From Monosiga brevicollis MX1 (taxonomy: Eukaryota; Opisthokonta; Choanoflagellata; Craspedida; Salpingoecidae), in the NCBI RefSeq assembly GCF_000002865.3, contig NW_001865078.1, positions 5,035-60,730 on the forward strand: a stretch of 55,696 nt of DNA, written 5' to 3'. How positions within the stretch are numbered: the stretch's first letter is position 1; every line of letters starts with the position of its first letter. The translations under genes were made by a program, and so were the position numbers. The notes beneath the pieces were generated by a model. It worked only from the letters and a program-made list of their open reading frames with translations. It ran no database searches and was not told where the DNA came from. Of the stretch, positions 22,942 to 39,563 are shown in pieces.

Positions 22942-25900
22942 TCACATGATGCCGTTGGTGTAGTATTGGAAATTGTCGTACATGCGCGTCCGGGCGTTGT
23001 CGAGCGACAGCCGAATGAGCTACAAAAGGCACGAGACAAGGCGATGAGTTGCGAAAAAAAAAGTCAGTGCCGGCCTTGAAATTTTGTAGGCGGGGCTCGC
23101 ACCTGTTGCACATAGTCCATTAAAGCTTCGTCCGACAGACCCCATTGGAATCGTTCTTCAAAGGCCCGGTGTGCTTCGTCACCCCCATAAAAGCAGGGAA
23201 GCGTCGAATCTACACCAAAGCCAACTGAATGAGAGGCCCAACCTTGTTTCCCTGTCAAAAAAAAAAAAAAAAAAAGGGAAAAAAGAAAGAGAAAAAAAAA
23301 AAAAATCAAAGGCGTTGACACACCTTTGGCAGACACCTTCATAAAGGTGACAAGGTCGTGATGATGCTTTCGAAGCGCCAAAAACCCTGCATGCGTTGCG
23401 AGCGTGATGAGAATGGCCCACCGTGCACTTTGGAAGCACAAGCAAACATCCCCATCAACATCGACAACAACACCGACCTTTGAACATGAGCATGCTAAAG
23501 TAGCGGAACATATCAGACTCGAGTCCACCCATGACTTCAACAAAATCGCTGAGAAACTTGAAGGGCGCCGTTTCAAAGCCCATGTTGCGCCCCGGGCTGT
23601 TGCTGTAGAAGAATCCGTAGTCAATGTGCAGGATGCGACCCGCACTGTCAATCATGATGTTGCCATTGTGCCTATAACCGTCCGGTGAAAAATCGTGCCC
23701 GTGAGATTTCACATTCCAAACGACACGCGAGCACTCGGAGCGACTGATGACTCGCACCGGTCCTTGACTTGGGCAAAGTGTGTAAAGAGAGAATACGCAG
23801 CCAGCGACTCCACAAAGCTCTCCTAAAAGGTAAAAGGAAGAAGAAAAAAGAAGAAGAAAAAAAAAGGGAAGCATCAGTTTGAAAAGGGAGAAAAAATAAA
23901 GTCGGAGAATCGCCTTTGAGCAACAGACCTGCGCATTCATAAAAGATTCACTCGTTCCATCACCAAATTGTTGATGAAAGTACGTCAACAAAGAGTCGCC
24001 AGAGCGCTTCTTGGTCTGATGCAGCGACACAGCCGAGCCAATGACCTCGATAAGCCCGGCCGAGTCGGTTAGCACCATGACGTTGAGCGGTCGAAGCCAA
24101 AGCTTGAGGCGCTCTCGTTGAAAGACCTAAGTGACATGCGATCCAACACGGTCAATGGTCTCCACGGAATCGAGCAAGGCAGAGCACGTGCAGACAGTCG
24201 CCTGGGAACGCATGCATGATCCACGCACGTCTTGGAAGAGGCGCAGGAGCTGCATGGCAAGGAGCTCTTGACGAAGGTCATCGCCCGTTTTCACAATAAC
24301 AGGCATGAGATGCCAGGTCGGGAGGTGGCCGTAAGGAGACAGACGGCGCACACGCTTTTCCTTCTCCACCCATGATTCCTTGGCGCGCAGAGCCGACGGG
24401 TCCCGCGACTGCGAGGCAAACTAAACGGCACACGACGTTTCGAGATGCAGATGCGCGCGTGGTGAGCATGTGATGGACACCCAGCAACGCTGCGAGAGGG
24501 AATCGGAGGGCGGCGCTATGCGCACCACTTGATCGGATGTGTTGGCGGCATTGGAAAGACGACGACGAATGTCAATAACAGAACCAACGCTGCCCGAATC
24601 CGAGTCGGACTGAGGACACAATTGATCATCTAGCCCGCCACCCTCGGAGTAGGACCGAATGTGGCCGAGTCGGTTCTTGGGCGTCAGCTTGCTTGGAACG
24701 TGCGATGACAAAAAGTCATCGCAGTCAAGAACTTCAACCTAAATAGCATGGCAGCAAGCGTGGCAGATGGGGTCAGAGGAAATACAAAAGTGACATCAAG
24801 TATGTGGACACAACCTTGTCGCTTACCTGGATCATATACGGGGCTTTATCTTTGCTGTTGAGAATGAGTGCCTCCTCGGGAGGGATACGAGCCACCTGTC
24901 ACGGCCAGCAACGCAGACGCAGGTCAACCGCAGACCAAGATGAACCAACTGGGGTGCGGAGCGCACAGACAAGCTACCCAATGACATACAAAGTGATGGC
25001 GTGCAATGCCGGCAGCGTCTTCTGGATGCGGATCCAGTCCTACAACCATAGTCGGATGATCCAAACAAGAAAATGAGAGAAGCAAAAAAGAAAAAAGAAA
25101 AAAGAAAAAAAAGGCAACGCACTTTCGAAAGTCACGACCGCGGCATGCGAGCGTGAGGTACAGCAAGATGATCAAACTTACCAAACATGGGCAGATAGAC
25201 ACGCGCGGGAAGATTCAGATTTAGTTTGCGTAGCAAGGCCTGTAATTGCACACGACGGGCATCTTTTGTTGGGAAGCTACAGACAGAGCACAGCACTCAA
25301 GTCAGCGATGCTTGATGCGTGCTCACAGATCAGTGCCCAAACCAAGCGCAAGACAGAAAAAACAACAACAAACAAACCCACCGGCGAAGGTCGTCGCCAA
25401 TAGCAATAAGAGTATTGATGAATGCTTCCTGTGCATGCAAAGCATCCTCAACATCCCAGTTCGCCTAAACACGATTCACGGAAACAAGAAGTTACATTAG
25501 CGCGCGAGTATGTCCACACCAGATGGTCGGCGCAAGGCACCGACACCACCAAGAGCACTCACGTGGCGCAGGGTTCCCGAGCCACCACTAATGACATGAC
25601 ATGGTCGGGAGGCCCGGGAGGAAGCAAGGGTGAGTAAATACTAGCAACTGGCTACTTTGTAGGGTGACATACAGATGCATGACGCCATCGCCAAAATAAA
25701 GGGCACAAAAACCTACCGTGGATCAAAGGCGTGGCCAGAGTCTAAGCTGGAGTGTGACCTGTAAGCAGTACACACGAGCAGGATGAGAGATGGGTGCGCA
25801 AGGCCTTTGGCAAGAAGACAGGTGGATGTGGCGCATACCCATGGAGCCATTCAAAACGATGCACTTGGCCTTCAAGAGACGATTCGGTCCGAATGAGCCA

Positions 25901-27458
25901 ATCAGACAACTTGGAGCTCGAAGCATTGGGTGCATCTGACCGGAAGAGAGGAAGGGAGGAGGGGACAGACAACGGACACAGCCAGAGGCTACGCGTCAAA
26001 GAGCGTCGCAACATTCGGAGCGCAGCAAAAAAACACTCGCATCTGGTACAACGTGCAAAGACAAACCGGCAAGAGAGCGGCCAACCCCAGCGGTATCAGC
26101 CATGCGACGGACGCTGGCTGCGCTCGCCGGTCGGGCAGGGGTGCGGACGGAGACGACGTCACTTTTGCTGCGCTGGTGTCCACGTTTCCGCGGGGTCCCT
26201 GGAGTGCTGTTGCTTGCTGGTGCCGGGGGGGCATGAGGCTGGTGGGGCGGGAGGACCTGAGGCGGGGTGCCTTCGTCGAGGTCATCATCGCTGTCAGTGC
26301 CCAGACGAAGAGCAGACAGCGACAAGCCGGCGTCCTCCGTTATCCCACTAGCTCGGGCCGTGTGGATACCCTGCTCGTCCACTTCGTGAATGGCTTCGGC
26401 CGCGGACATTGATGGCGCCGTGACGCTCAGCTTGACGCTGCATAGGCCAGACAGTTTGCGACAGTTTGGGTGAGGATACGTCAAAAGAGTGGCGAGGTCC
26501 AAGTCAGGGCGTCGTGCGAACCGTTTAATATCGTTGATGAGTTGAGCAATGGCAAAGTGACGCGGACTCGAGATGGGAGAGGAGACGAGCGCGATGCGCA
26601 GGTGCACCAAGGCCTGTTCAACGAAATGAGGATATGAGCAAGGTCGCGCGTCAAGGCGGAAAAGGGAAGATCAATGAAAGAATGAAGATGGGCAAGGGGT
26701 ATTGCAGTATGCCTCACCATGTAGGCTAGATGCATGTGAGAGGCACACATGGGCATTAGAAAGCCCTTTTTGAGGCCACGATACATTTCAGGGTCTGTCA
26801 TGTAGACCGAGCTGCGGCGCACGTAGTAATCATGGCAAGTGAGTGTGAGGGAAAGCCACAACAGCGCAGGCAGCGTGCCGTGGGGACAGCGGCACCAAGA
26901 GTCTGCGATTTACGAACATAATTTGTGGCAAGAAGAACTCGCATTCGGCAATGGGAAACCGTTGTAGCTATGTTTGACACGTCGAGGCCAAAGATACATG
27001 AGGACCAGTGAGACAGGCAACAAAGACGCTATGCAAGCCGCATTGGTAATTCACGACTCTCCGACAGGAAGCGCACCCGTTGGGCAATGTACAGGGTAGC
27101 CTTGGGCTCGGAGCAGAGATATTGGAGTGCCATCACCATGGTAAACACCTATCAAGATGACAAAGTATCAAAACCGGGGTGGGAGTGAGTCAACGGAGAG
27201 CTGAGACGGGGGAAGAAAGAAGCCAGGCAAAAGAAAAGGGGGGGTATGAGGAGAAGCGAGCATGAGCAGCAAGGGCCGAACCTCGCTGTCAATCAGCCGG
27301 CGCAGGCTCGGCCCAATGTCATGTCCGCTTGCGCTAGGATCTTCCAGAGGGGTTGCCGATGACTCGGCATTGGCGGGTGCAAAGAGAGGATATGGTTGGG
27401 CCCCACTGGCGTCGTCCGCCAAGGCATCGGCGCACGGAGTGGTTGGGTCACTCGCCAT
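22942..27458 (-). CDS. PI4KB: Phosphatidylinositol 4-kinase beta (Pik1 type)
   Basis: A gene of roughly 15-17 short exons, partly assembled. It starts at ATG 27458 and ends in YTNGIM-stop, as the animal enzymes do. In order: an N-terminal helical (LKU) region ([22 protein letters not shown]); a linker with [18 protein letters not shown] then [48 protein letters not shown] built across a splice; and HIDYGF (activation-loop start) and [13 protein letters not shown]. It phosphorylates phosphatidylinositol at D4 on Golgi membranes and feeds secretory traffic. The catalytic HNGN and the DYG (usual DFG) Asp are present. Exon 1 is 27458-27282 and exon 2 27148-27077. The exon 3/exon 4 junction near 26914/26811 does not join in phase with canonical sites, so that border is uncertain. 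Several introns contain poly(A)/poly(T) runs. Confidence 0.88.
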
Positions 27459-28330
27459 GTTGAAGCGGTGTGGGGAGGATTCAAGAGTGCGATGCTAGTT
27501 GCATCGAGCGACTGGCGGAGTAGGGTTTTCTGGCGGTCCAAAGCAGCATTGCCAATCGAGCCAAGGTGGAAGAGGACGTCAAGCCGTCTGGGCAAAAGGT
27601 CGCACGCCACACCTATCATCAACCGAGTCCGGGCCCGTCGTTCAAGAAGTGAGACCGATAATAAGAATGATTGCGCGGTGAGCAAAAAAAACACGGAGCG
27701 CAGGCTTTGGACACGAGAGGGCGTTTGTCACCCGGTGCGGGATCCTGCAGCCAAAGAGGATTGGCCGTCAAGTGATGTGCGGTGACCAAAACCATGGACA
27801 TACGTCGTGTTGAATTGTCGCCTCGGCCAACGTCATCCACATCCACCGATCAACAGCAGAATAGTCTAGAGCCAGCCAAGCCAACGGGCCACCATGAGCC
27901 TTGTGTTTGATCCGGCCCAGGCCGTTCCAAATCATCATGCCACCATCAACCCCTCAAACACGCTCTGAACCCACTATTCCCACACATGTCCCCAGGGACC
28001 TGCAAGCCCACCAGCCACCAGTTCCCATCCATAACACCCGCACAAATGCCAGCAAACCCCGACCGACCCGTGCAGCCCGAAAGGGTGCCTGGCTGGCGTC
28101 TTTCCTCGAGAGAATAAACAACACACACACACACACACACATTAAAAAAAAAAAAAAAACAAGGTCGCCCTCAAAGGGCATAGCAAACGCCAAGCAGCAA
28201 AGCCCCCCGTTGACAACCCCGCCAGCATCACGTCCCAACACCCACATCCAGACTTACCAGCTGCAGTCCGTCACCGTCGCACCCGCGCTGCCGTTTAATT
28301 TTTTTTTTTTTTCACGGTTGTACGTGTGTT

Positions 28331-28383
<53 letters not shown>

Positions 28384-28692
28384 GACATGTGAACATCAAC
28401 AACAACAACAAGAGAGAGAAATGAAGGCAAAAGTATTTCAGATCCCTTCCATCAGCTTGAAACGGGGAATCTGCAGAGGAGGATAATGTAAAATACTTTT
28501 AAAATTATGCGGCAAGGAGTGGGGGTTGTCAGCACACACGACGTGTGCTTGAAAAGACAAGTGTGATACACGTTACACTTTACTTCAAACTTGCTCACGA
28601 TTCAAGAACGTGTGTCTTTCACAATACCCTTCAAGGCAACCCACCCATCAGGAGCTCAGAAACCGCCAAAAGGCGTCGGCGTCGACGTCGGC
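27459..28692. other. Promoter-side interval of PI4KB with microsatellites
   Basis: No convincing gene. It separates the PI4KB start (27458) from the Exo84 stop. It holds an (AC)n run (28119-28140), a 16-base A-run right after it, a T-run near 28302 and a (CT)n tract (28334-28383). Open frames across it consist largely of low-complexity sequence. Confidence 0.5.
28334..28383 (+). repeat. (CT)n tract
   Basis: About 50 bases of near-pure CT on the + strand between the Exo84 3' end and the PI4KB start. Confidence 0.95.
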
Positions 28693-31600
28693 CTAGATGT
28701 GCGAGACGTCTTCGGGAGATGCTTGACCGAGCCGACTCACAATCTTGGCCAGCTGTCGTTGTACCTCGGGCAAGACGGGCAAGGGGCCTACAGAGGACAT
28801 GACCCGCACGTACACATTACATCAGTTTGGACATGGACCGGGTTCTCCCAATAGCCCCAGTCATCCTCCAGCCCCCAGCCAGAGTGCTCCAAGACTTACC
28901 CTGAAAGGCAGCCTTCAGCTTTTCCGTGCACTTGAGAAAGACAACATCGACAACAAAATGGATGTTCAAGCGCAAAATCTCCTGCTCGCCAGGGGTTGCG
29001 GTCTCATGGGCCTGGGCGTACCCCTTGGCCATGACCAAAAACATCTTTCGCAATACATCGCAGTACGTGCGCAAAAGCTGTGGATGCACCGTCTGACAAG
29101 CGCAGACGGTAAACTCGTTCACTTCGCGTGCAAATTGCTGTGAAGCCTCCAACAGTGGCGTGCTCATGCCTTCGAGATAGTCTTCTGCATGCTCAATGTC
29201 TGCCGCAGCCATGGTGTCCAAAAATTGCTTGCGCGCCGCTCGACCCGAAAACTCCATGGCCGTCCACTCTCGCGCATCCACCAGCGACACGGCCGTTTCA
29301 GAGATGCGTGCTTGTCCGTCCTATGCATCGTCGATGATGGCAAAGCAGAGTCCAATCAGATTGGACCATCAGCCTGTCTTGACATCCTGCCCTCTCGCAG
29401 GTAGCCAAAAGGGAAGCGGGACTCACTTTGGTCACCGCCTGCTGCAGGGGCTCAAAAATCTGGTGGAAAAACCAAAATGACATGTCCAAGCCTTGCTGGC
29501 GCAACTACATTAAGAAAAAAAAAGGAGAGAGAGAGAGGGAGCACGGAGAGGACAGTGGGATACCGTGGTCAGCTCATGTTCCAATTGCCATCCAGCAAGC
29601 GAGCACCGATTCGAGGCGGTCGAGAGTCATACCCGGTCCAAATGCTGAAGCACCACATCTGTGGCTGCAGCAATATCCGTCAGGGTGTTGTTGGCCGCAT
29701 CCATGACCTGGCGAATAAAGACGGCGGCAAAGGCCACCACTTCATGCTTGAGCCAGTGAGCATGGATGGACATGGCGCAGTTCCCAAAGAGTTCGGGAAA
29801 CTCTTGGCAGGTGGCCGAGAGAATGGAGAAGAACGTTGAAGACAGCTTTTCGATAAACAAGTTGGTCGAGCCCTCCACCTTGAGATTTCTACGAGAAGAG
29901 TAGGCCCCGGCAGCAAACCAGTGAATAAACAGGTGCACCACGCAAACTGGCTGCATGTTGCGCCGGGGTATGCACCGCATTTGACGGGTAATCTCGTTGG
30001 ACCAATAGCGAAGATATTTTCGACGGGCCTGCAGATTCCAACAGGTACACACATGAGGTATCACCGGCAGCAACATGGCATGGCGGGGGAGGGGGCAGAC
30101 TCACGTCATCCTCGCGATTGAGTCGGAGCATAAGGAAGACGGTGGTCCGGACAACCGCGGGGCGCATGGCGGCTTGTGTAATCTCGTCGCCCAAAACCTG
30201 GGCCAGCAGACCGATGCGCTCGTCCACCTCCAGCGCCAGCTGTTCGGCCTCTTCCATGTGGTTGACCAGAGGGGCCAGCGCTGCGTGGGCACTGTCGACC
30301 AGATCAACGGCCTCTTGGAAGCGTCGCTGCGCAATGAAGACATCGAGATCATCTGGTGCATCCACGAGCCAGGCCTAGAGCGCGTCGGACATAGCGGAAC
30401 ATTGGTCAGAAAAGTCGATATCACGTAGGCTTGGGCAGCTGCGCAAGTAAAAGCGCCAGCACGAACATCCAATTTGGTCTTGACCGGCTCTTCTTCGCCT
30501 TCGTCGAGAAGCTGCACGCATGTTTTACCCCGTAGCAGTCAAGATGAGAGACGTTTTCGAAAAGGAAGGGCTGTGGCTTGCAGGCGAAACACATATGTTG
30601 CCGCGCCAGTCAATGACCGAGGTTAACCTGCCTCGAGGTCAACGTGGTCGTCGCCGTGTGCCTTGGCGAGTGCCACACGGCGCAGAAAGCGCAGCCAGGT
30701 GTTCTTCTGAGCTGGGGCCTCGGCCACCAAGATGTAGCGGTCGTTGGCCTCTAGCAGGATAGCGTTGACCAGTTCTGTGTATCGGGGATTGGGCGAACAG
30801 ATATCGATGCTGAGCAGGACAAAAGGCCTGAGGGCTCATGTGTCAAAAGGCCCGGTACAGACCGTCGTCGTCTGGCAAGTCTTGTACTGCAAACTGGCTA
30901 GTCGGGGTGGCCTCGAGCAGTTGCAGCGGTCGGCCTTCTTCATCATCACTGAATTGTGCCAGCTGAGATGTGTCGAAGAAGGCCAACGTGTTGCATGACG
31001 GTGTGCCAGTGAGTGTTTCCACGTGGGGCCACGTACACGGGCGCGCACCCGACATGGCACACGCATACGAACCACAAAGAGGTGATGATAGAGGAAGAGC
31101 ATGACGGGAGCCTGAACCATTTGCATTCCGAGCTCCCAGAGCGTGAGCGTGCCCTGGTGGAGCAGCGAATCGTTTTCCAGTTCGGTCTGCAAACGCTGCA
31201 CAGCAATGCGTGGCATGAGCTGGGACACCCGAGTCGCTCAAAAGCTCAACCTGTTCCGTCAGCATGACGCACATCGAGGCCATCGACATCGTGGATGGTC
31301 CATTCCAATTCATCCTTCACGTCGTGCCCCGGAACTAAGCGGAGCACCGATATGAGCAGGACAATGCAGACGGCGTCACACGGCGTGATGGAGGGAAGGG
31401 GGGACTGCTTGACGAGACACGTACCAATGCCCGTTTCAAGGACCTCCTCGAGGTCGCGGACCTTGTTCTCCTGCACCTGAAGCAAGTGCTCGACCTGATG
31501 GAGCTGTGCTTCCAGTGCCGAGATTTCCTTGGCCGTGGAAATGTAGGTGCCTGTTGTGGTGGCCCACCAAAAGCACGCATCGTCAAGCGCCACAGATGCA

Positions 31601-31931
31601 GAAGAAGAGTGACAGGGCCCGGGATAAACAATGGCATCCGTGGGTCCGCACCGTGGTGTCGAAAAACGTTTTCACGGAGCTGCATGCCATTCTGGTCGAT
31701 TTGCGCCTTGAATTCAGCCACCTTGTTCTGCATCACCTCCAAGGTCACATCGGGGGTGGCGCAAAAGTTGTCCAGCCCTGCAAAGCCAAGACGCGCCCCG
31801 TGAGCATTGCCAAGACTTGTTCTAAGGCCTTGCAGCCAGGACAGGACCCGTGCTACATCTCTCTCGCCCACCATCCTCATGGCCTACGCACATTGCTGGG
31901 GATCAAAGTCCGCGCTTGCCAAATCCTCCAT
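28693..31931 (-). CDS. EXOC8: Exocyst subunit Exo84
   Basis: Multi-exon gene. The start ATG at 31931 begins MEDLASADFDPQQ. The N-terminal Vps51/Exo84 core reads LRENVF then, after a splice, TYISTAKEISALEAQLHQVE, matching the family motif that ends in EIS-LE. A PH-type domain is spread over exons at about 31330-30840 (from EWTIHDVDGLDV). The C-terminal cullin-repeat-like region begins DLDVFIAQRRFQEAVDLVD, a hallmark of Exo84. The last exon ends PEDVSHI-stop at 28693; it joins the previous one through a GTAAGTC donor, giving FQGPLPVLPEV. Exo84 is part of the octameric exocyst that tethers secretory vesicles to the plasma membrane and can bind Ral. It is transcribed divergently from the kinase gene to its right. 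Several middle exon borders were not fixed. Confidence 0.82.
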
Positions 31932-32342
31932 CTGCCACAACCAAAACAGCCGCAGATCAGCCCTCGCGCGCGCGGATATGCCGTTGGATACCCATGACCA
32001 GCTCCCCACCCCACCCGACTCTGTCCTACAACCCTGGCCACCCCGAGCCGCACGAACACGGACCACTGGATACCTCATCTACCAACGGGACGGCGCGCGC
32101 AACCGCGATGCCCCTCGCAGGAAAATTAAAATTCTTAACATTCGTCAAAAGCTCTTTATTTTGCTACACAAACTCAATCTAATTTATTCATGCTGATACC
32201 TTACATCCTAGTAGAAACTGCATCAACTGGAATATATTCTACTATAACTGAGTCATTGTCAGACAAACGCCGCATGACGACGAGCAGGAGCGTCATTTAA
32301 CTTTAAAGATGTAATGATGAGAATAACATTGCCGCTCCGCCC

Positions 32343-32398
<56 letters not shown>

Positions 32399-33214
32399 CT
32401 CTCTCTCTCTGTGATCGGTGAGTGAGAAATGGCAGCGCGCCTACCTATGGCGGTGATCGGAGCTGTGGCGCTGTACCGATGGCATCTCTGCATTGACGTG
32501 GATAAGGACTTGATGTCCAGGGGAAAAGACGAGAAGATGTAGTCCGTTGGTCTCTCCTTGTGTCCTGGATGATGGGTGGTGAGCGGTTCCGCACCGCATG
32601 CTGCCACCGCTCCAAGAACTCGATGGCAACGCGCGGTCGATGCCATCGCCAGGGAGGCAGGGCGGTGCGGTGGCTGCCTGAGCCACGCAAAGCTGCCTTT
32701 GTCATTACATTGTCTTTGTGCTTCCTCCCTGTCGCTGCCATGCATCATCTGAGCAGGCGGCCACAGATGCTTTGCGCTATCCTTCCGCTGCGAGCGCGAT
32801 GCAGCACGGCGGCTGATCTTGCAACGTGCGCACTCCTTCCTGTCTTCCTTGGCTTGCTCATCCTGGTTCTGAATCTGTGCGCTTCTTCTTTTTCTAGAAG
32901 TTCTGACCCTTAGTTGCAAGCGTCCGCAGCGCTGGGTCCTTTTTTTCTCCAATCCTGCGTCCATGCATGAACCATGGTCCGTCCGCACTTGTCTTCCCCG
33001 AGATGCCTGGGGCAGCGCTCACGACCCGATCTTTGCTGTTGCTTTGAAAACTAGCAGCTACGCATGACCCCAAACCAAAACTAAGCGAGGCTGTTGCCTC
33101 CTTGTGCTAACGGCCACCTTTCCTTTCCGCTGCCGTGTTGCTCCTTCCCTTGCGGCCATTTTTTTGCCGCTCCTCTTGCCCACTCGATGCCCGTGATTCC
33201 TCCAACTCTTCAGC
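31932..33214. promoter_or_regulatory. Divergent promoter interval, Exo84 / Misshapen-type kinase
   Basis: 1.28 kb separates two start codons facing away from each other. It contains a (CT)n tract at 32346-32411. A 231-codon minus-strand frame (32988-32293) runs into the repeat as Arg/Glu and has no recognisable motif; a plus frame at 32560-32913 has hydrophobic stretches but no support. I read the interval as regulatory. Confidence 0.55.
32346..32411 (+). repeat. (CT)n tract in divergent promoter
   Basis: About 65 bases of CT with one TTTT interruption, on the + strand. Confidence 0.95.
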
Positions 33215-37471
<4,257 letters not shown>

Positions 37472-38111
37472 TGGCATCCGTTGCATGGATGCCTGTCTGA
37501 TCCCTTTGTGCTTTGCGTTGATGTATCCATTAAGATGGTGTTCTTGTATTTCACGCGACGCTCGAGCCGCCGCGGCTGTCTGCTTCTGCTTTCTTTTTAT
37601 ATCTTCAATCCCCATGCATCTAGGAACGGGCGCGACTTTTTACCCGCCGCCTTTTTCTTTGAGATGCCTGACATGTTGGTGCAGTGCACACAAATCAATA
37701 ATAAAGTTCTTTCAGTCCAAAAGACACTCAACTGAAAAAGTCGCGTCACATATCATCATCATTAATTTTTATCATCAGCATTCATTACACAACGCCAAAC
37801 AGATCGCGATGGCCGCGAAACGACCGCTGCCTCTTGTTGAAAGGAAAGGGCGAAAGGGCGGAGAGCAGATGACGAAATTCAACACTAAAAACACACTCGG
37901 ATGCCGGTAGCCCATGACGAGCTACGAGCCAGGCCAGCCCTGCAAGCATGCAGCACCCTCCAGGGCACGCTGCCGCCAAAAATATAGGCGGCCCTTGGCG
38001 AAAATAAAAACAAAAACTGATCAAGACACCCTTGGAGGGTTGTTATTCGATGAGCGAGCGAGCTTGTTCGCAAGGCATCAAAAGCAAAATGGGTATGGGC
38101 GCTGGCAGGAC
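37472..38111. other. Convergent 3' interval
   Basis: The kinase gene and the four-TM gene converge here. It contains the kinase poly(A) signal candidate and no gene that I can support. Confidence 0.5.
37700..37705 (+). terminator. AATAAA poly(A) signal candidate of the kinase gene
   Basis: A perfect AATAAA lies about 230 bases after the kinase stop codon, followed by GTTCTTTC. This is the usual eukaryotic cleavage/polyadenylation hexamer. Confidence 0.55.
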
Positions 38112-38962
38112 TTAGCCGCGAACCCAGAAGCCGCAGCATGAAGCCAGGAAGAGAATGATTAGAGCGGCACCCATGACGTGGATGGCGGCGCCAATGGTGT
38201 AGGGGGCGCAGAGAATAAAAGGTTCAAAGCTGTCGCGAGGGTCGGTGCAGTTGAGGCCACACTGGAAGCTGGTACCGCTGGGGCAGGTGTCATCCAAGTC
38301 CTCCAGGCCCAGCGCCAGGAGAAGAACCGCAATGATGAAGAGAAAGTTAGCAAAAACGTTGCACAGCTTGGCACTGAGGACGAGCCAGCCGCTGATCAAG
38401 CAAGCTGCAAAAAGGGCCAATAGAATGGCCAGGGCCAGGGCAATCATGCCAATGACAAACAAAGCGCCGGAGCCCTCGAGCAGGCTGCTGGGACTGTCCC
38501 ACAGGCGTGTGTCATCCAGTTCATTGCCATTTTCTGTTTGTGAGAAGAGTCCAATCTATTTTGAGTCGCTTTGGATGAGTGATTGCCCACACGCTTGGGC
38601 AGGGGCGACGAGGTGCCAGCAAGGCGATGGGCTCACCTCGCGGTCAACGCCGTTCTCCGTACCCTCGATCCAGCTTGGCAAGGCCAAGGCCACAATGAGC
38701 AGGATCTACAAATGAATTCAAGAGCAAAAGAAGGGTCAGGGAACGATAAGGAACGTAATCTTCATATGAAGGCGCTGGTGCTCCTGGGTGCGGGGCGTAC
38801 AAAGGCCAAAATCATGGTGATGATGTAGGCAATGAGGAGGCACATGCTGACGCCCCTTGATACGGCGGGGATGCCAAAGAGCACGATGGTGCGATCCTTT
38901 TCATCCACCTCCTCCTCGATGGTGTAGCGCCGGCGCTTGACGGTGTCATCCCGGTGTGGCAT
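38112..38962 (-). CDS. Four-transmembrane protein (claudin/PMP22/LHFPL-like topology)
   Basis: Three or more exons. Exon 1 (ATG 38962) encodes a charged cytoplasmic N-terminus (MPHRDDTVKRRRYTIEEEVD) and the first half of TM1 (MCLLIAYIITMILAF). After a GTACGC donor, TM1 continues (ILLIVALALPSW) into the first loop (WIEGTENGVDRE, then NGNELDDTRLWD). TM2 (ALFVIGMIALALAILLAL), TM3 (ANFLFIIAVLLLALGL), a Cys-containing second loop (TCPSGTSFQCGLNC) and TM4 (AAIHVMGAALIILFLA) follow, with stop TAA at 38112. The protein is about 205 residues. Four helices, a Trp in the first loop and paired loop cysteines resemble the claudin/PMP22/LHFPL fold group, but I do not recognise a specific family and assign no function. 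Confidence 0.7.
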
Positions 38963-39455
38963 GGTGATTGGTCGCGGCCTCGAGCTTCCTCACGAAGCGC
39001 CCAGTAGCCTGCCGACTCGATGGGGATGGACGACGGGTGCAAGGACCTGGCAAGAAGCTCGACAGGACGACCTTTGCCGGTGCAAAACAAGAAGACGGGG
39101 GCGCGGGCGGAGAGACTCGGTGCTTCCGACGGGTTGGCCAAGCGGGAAATACTCGGCACGCGGCTCGTTGCAAACCCCTGTCGCGGCGGCTCCTTGGCCC
39201 CACCACTACCAGCCAGCCCACCCGACCTGCCTCTCGGTGCTTGGAATGCACCGGCTACAGTGCAATTGCTTCGGTCGCTGTGCGACAAGAGCTTGCACTC
39301 TCGCTTGCGCAGGTTGTTCAAGACCCCAAAGCCATCATGCGCAACCTGGCGCCACAACATGCATACATGCACGCACCTTTGAAAGTCATTCCAAAGTCAT
39401 TGTCAGATAAAGTTTAAGTGATATGTAAACTTTTCACTTGGCGGATTCAACCAAT
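38963..39455. other. Interval upstream of the four-TM gene
   Basis: No supported gene; 100-150-codon plus-strand frames overlap each other and lack family motifs. It should contain the four-TM gene promoter. Confidence 0.4.
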
Positions 39456-39563
39456 GGGAGTCTTAGCTCAGGGGTAGAGCTTTCGGCTGCAGTCCGAAGG
39501 GTCGTACGTTCGAAATAAGGCGTAATAGCTGAGTATATCGTGCAGGCTCCTTAATTGTTTTTA
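39456..39563 (+). ncRNA. tRNA-Cys(GCA)-like Pol III unit, 3' half degenerate
   Basis: The 5' part folds as a tRNA: acceptor GGGAGTC, D arm AGCTC/GAGCT around AGGGGTA (A box TAGCTCAGGGG), anticodon arm TTCGG/CCGAA around CTGCAGT (anticodon GCA, Cys) and a GGGTC variable loop. The T loop (TTCGA, B box) is present, but the 3' T stem and the matching GACTCCC acceptor strand are missing. About 45 bases later a TTTTT run could end Pol III transcription. This is a broken tRNA-Cys gene or the head of a tRNA-derived SINE, and it is probably not a functional tRNA. Confidence 0.65.

Noticed and set aside
23064-23651. 195-codon minus frame as a separate protein
   Set aside because: It mixes PI4KB exons with intron poly(A)/poly(T) runs; the PI4KB exon model explains it.
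32293-32988. 231-codon minus-strand frame between Exo84 and the kinase
   Set aside because: It runs into the CT microsatellite as an Arg/Glu string and has no recognisable domain.
39456-39530. Functional tRNA-Cys
   Set aside because: The 3' T stem and acceptor strand are absent, so a full cloverleaf cannot form.
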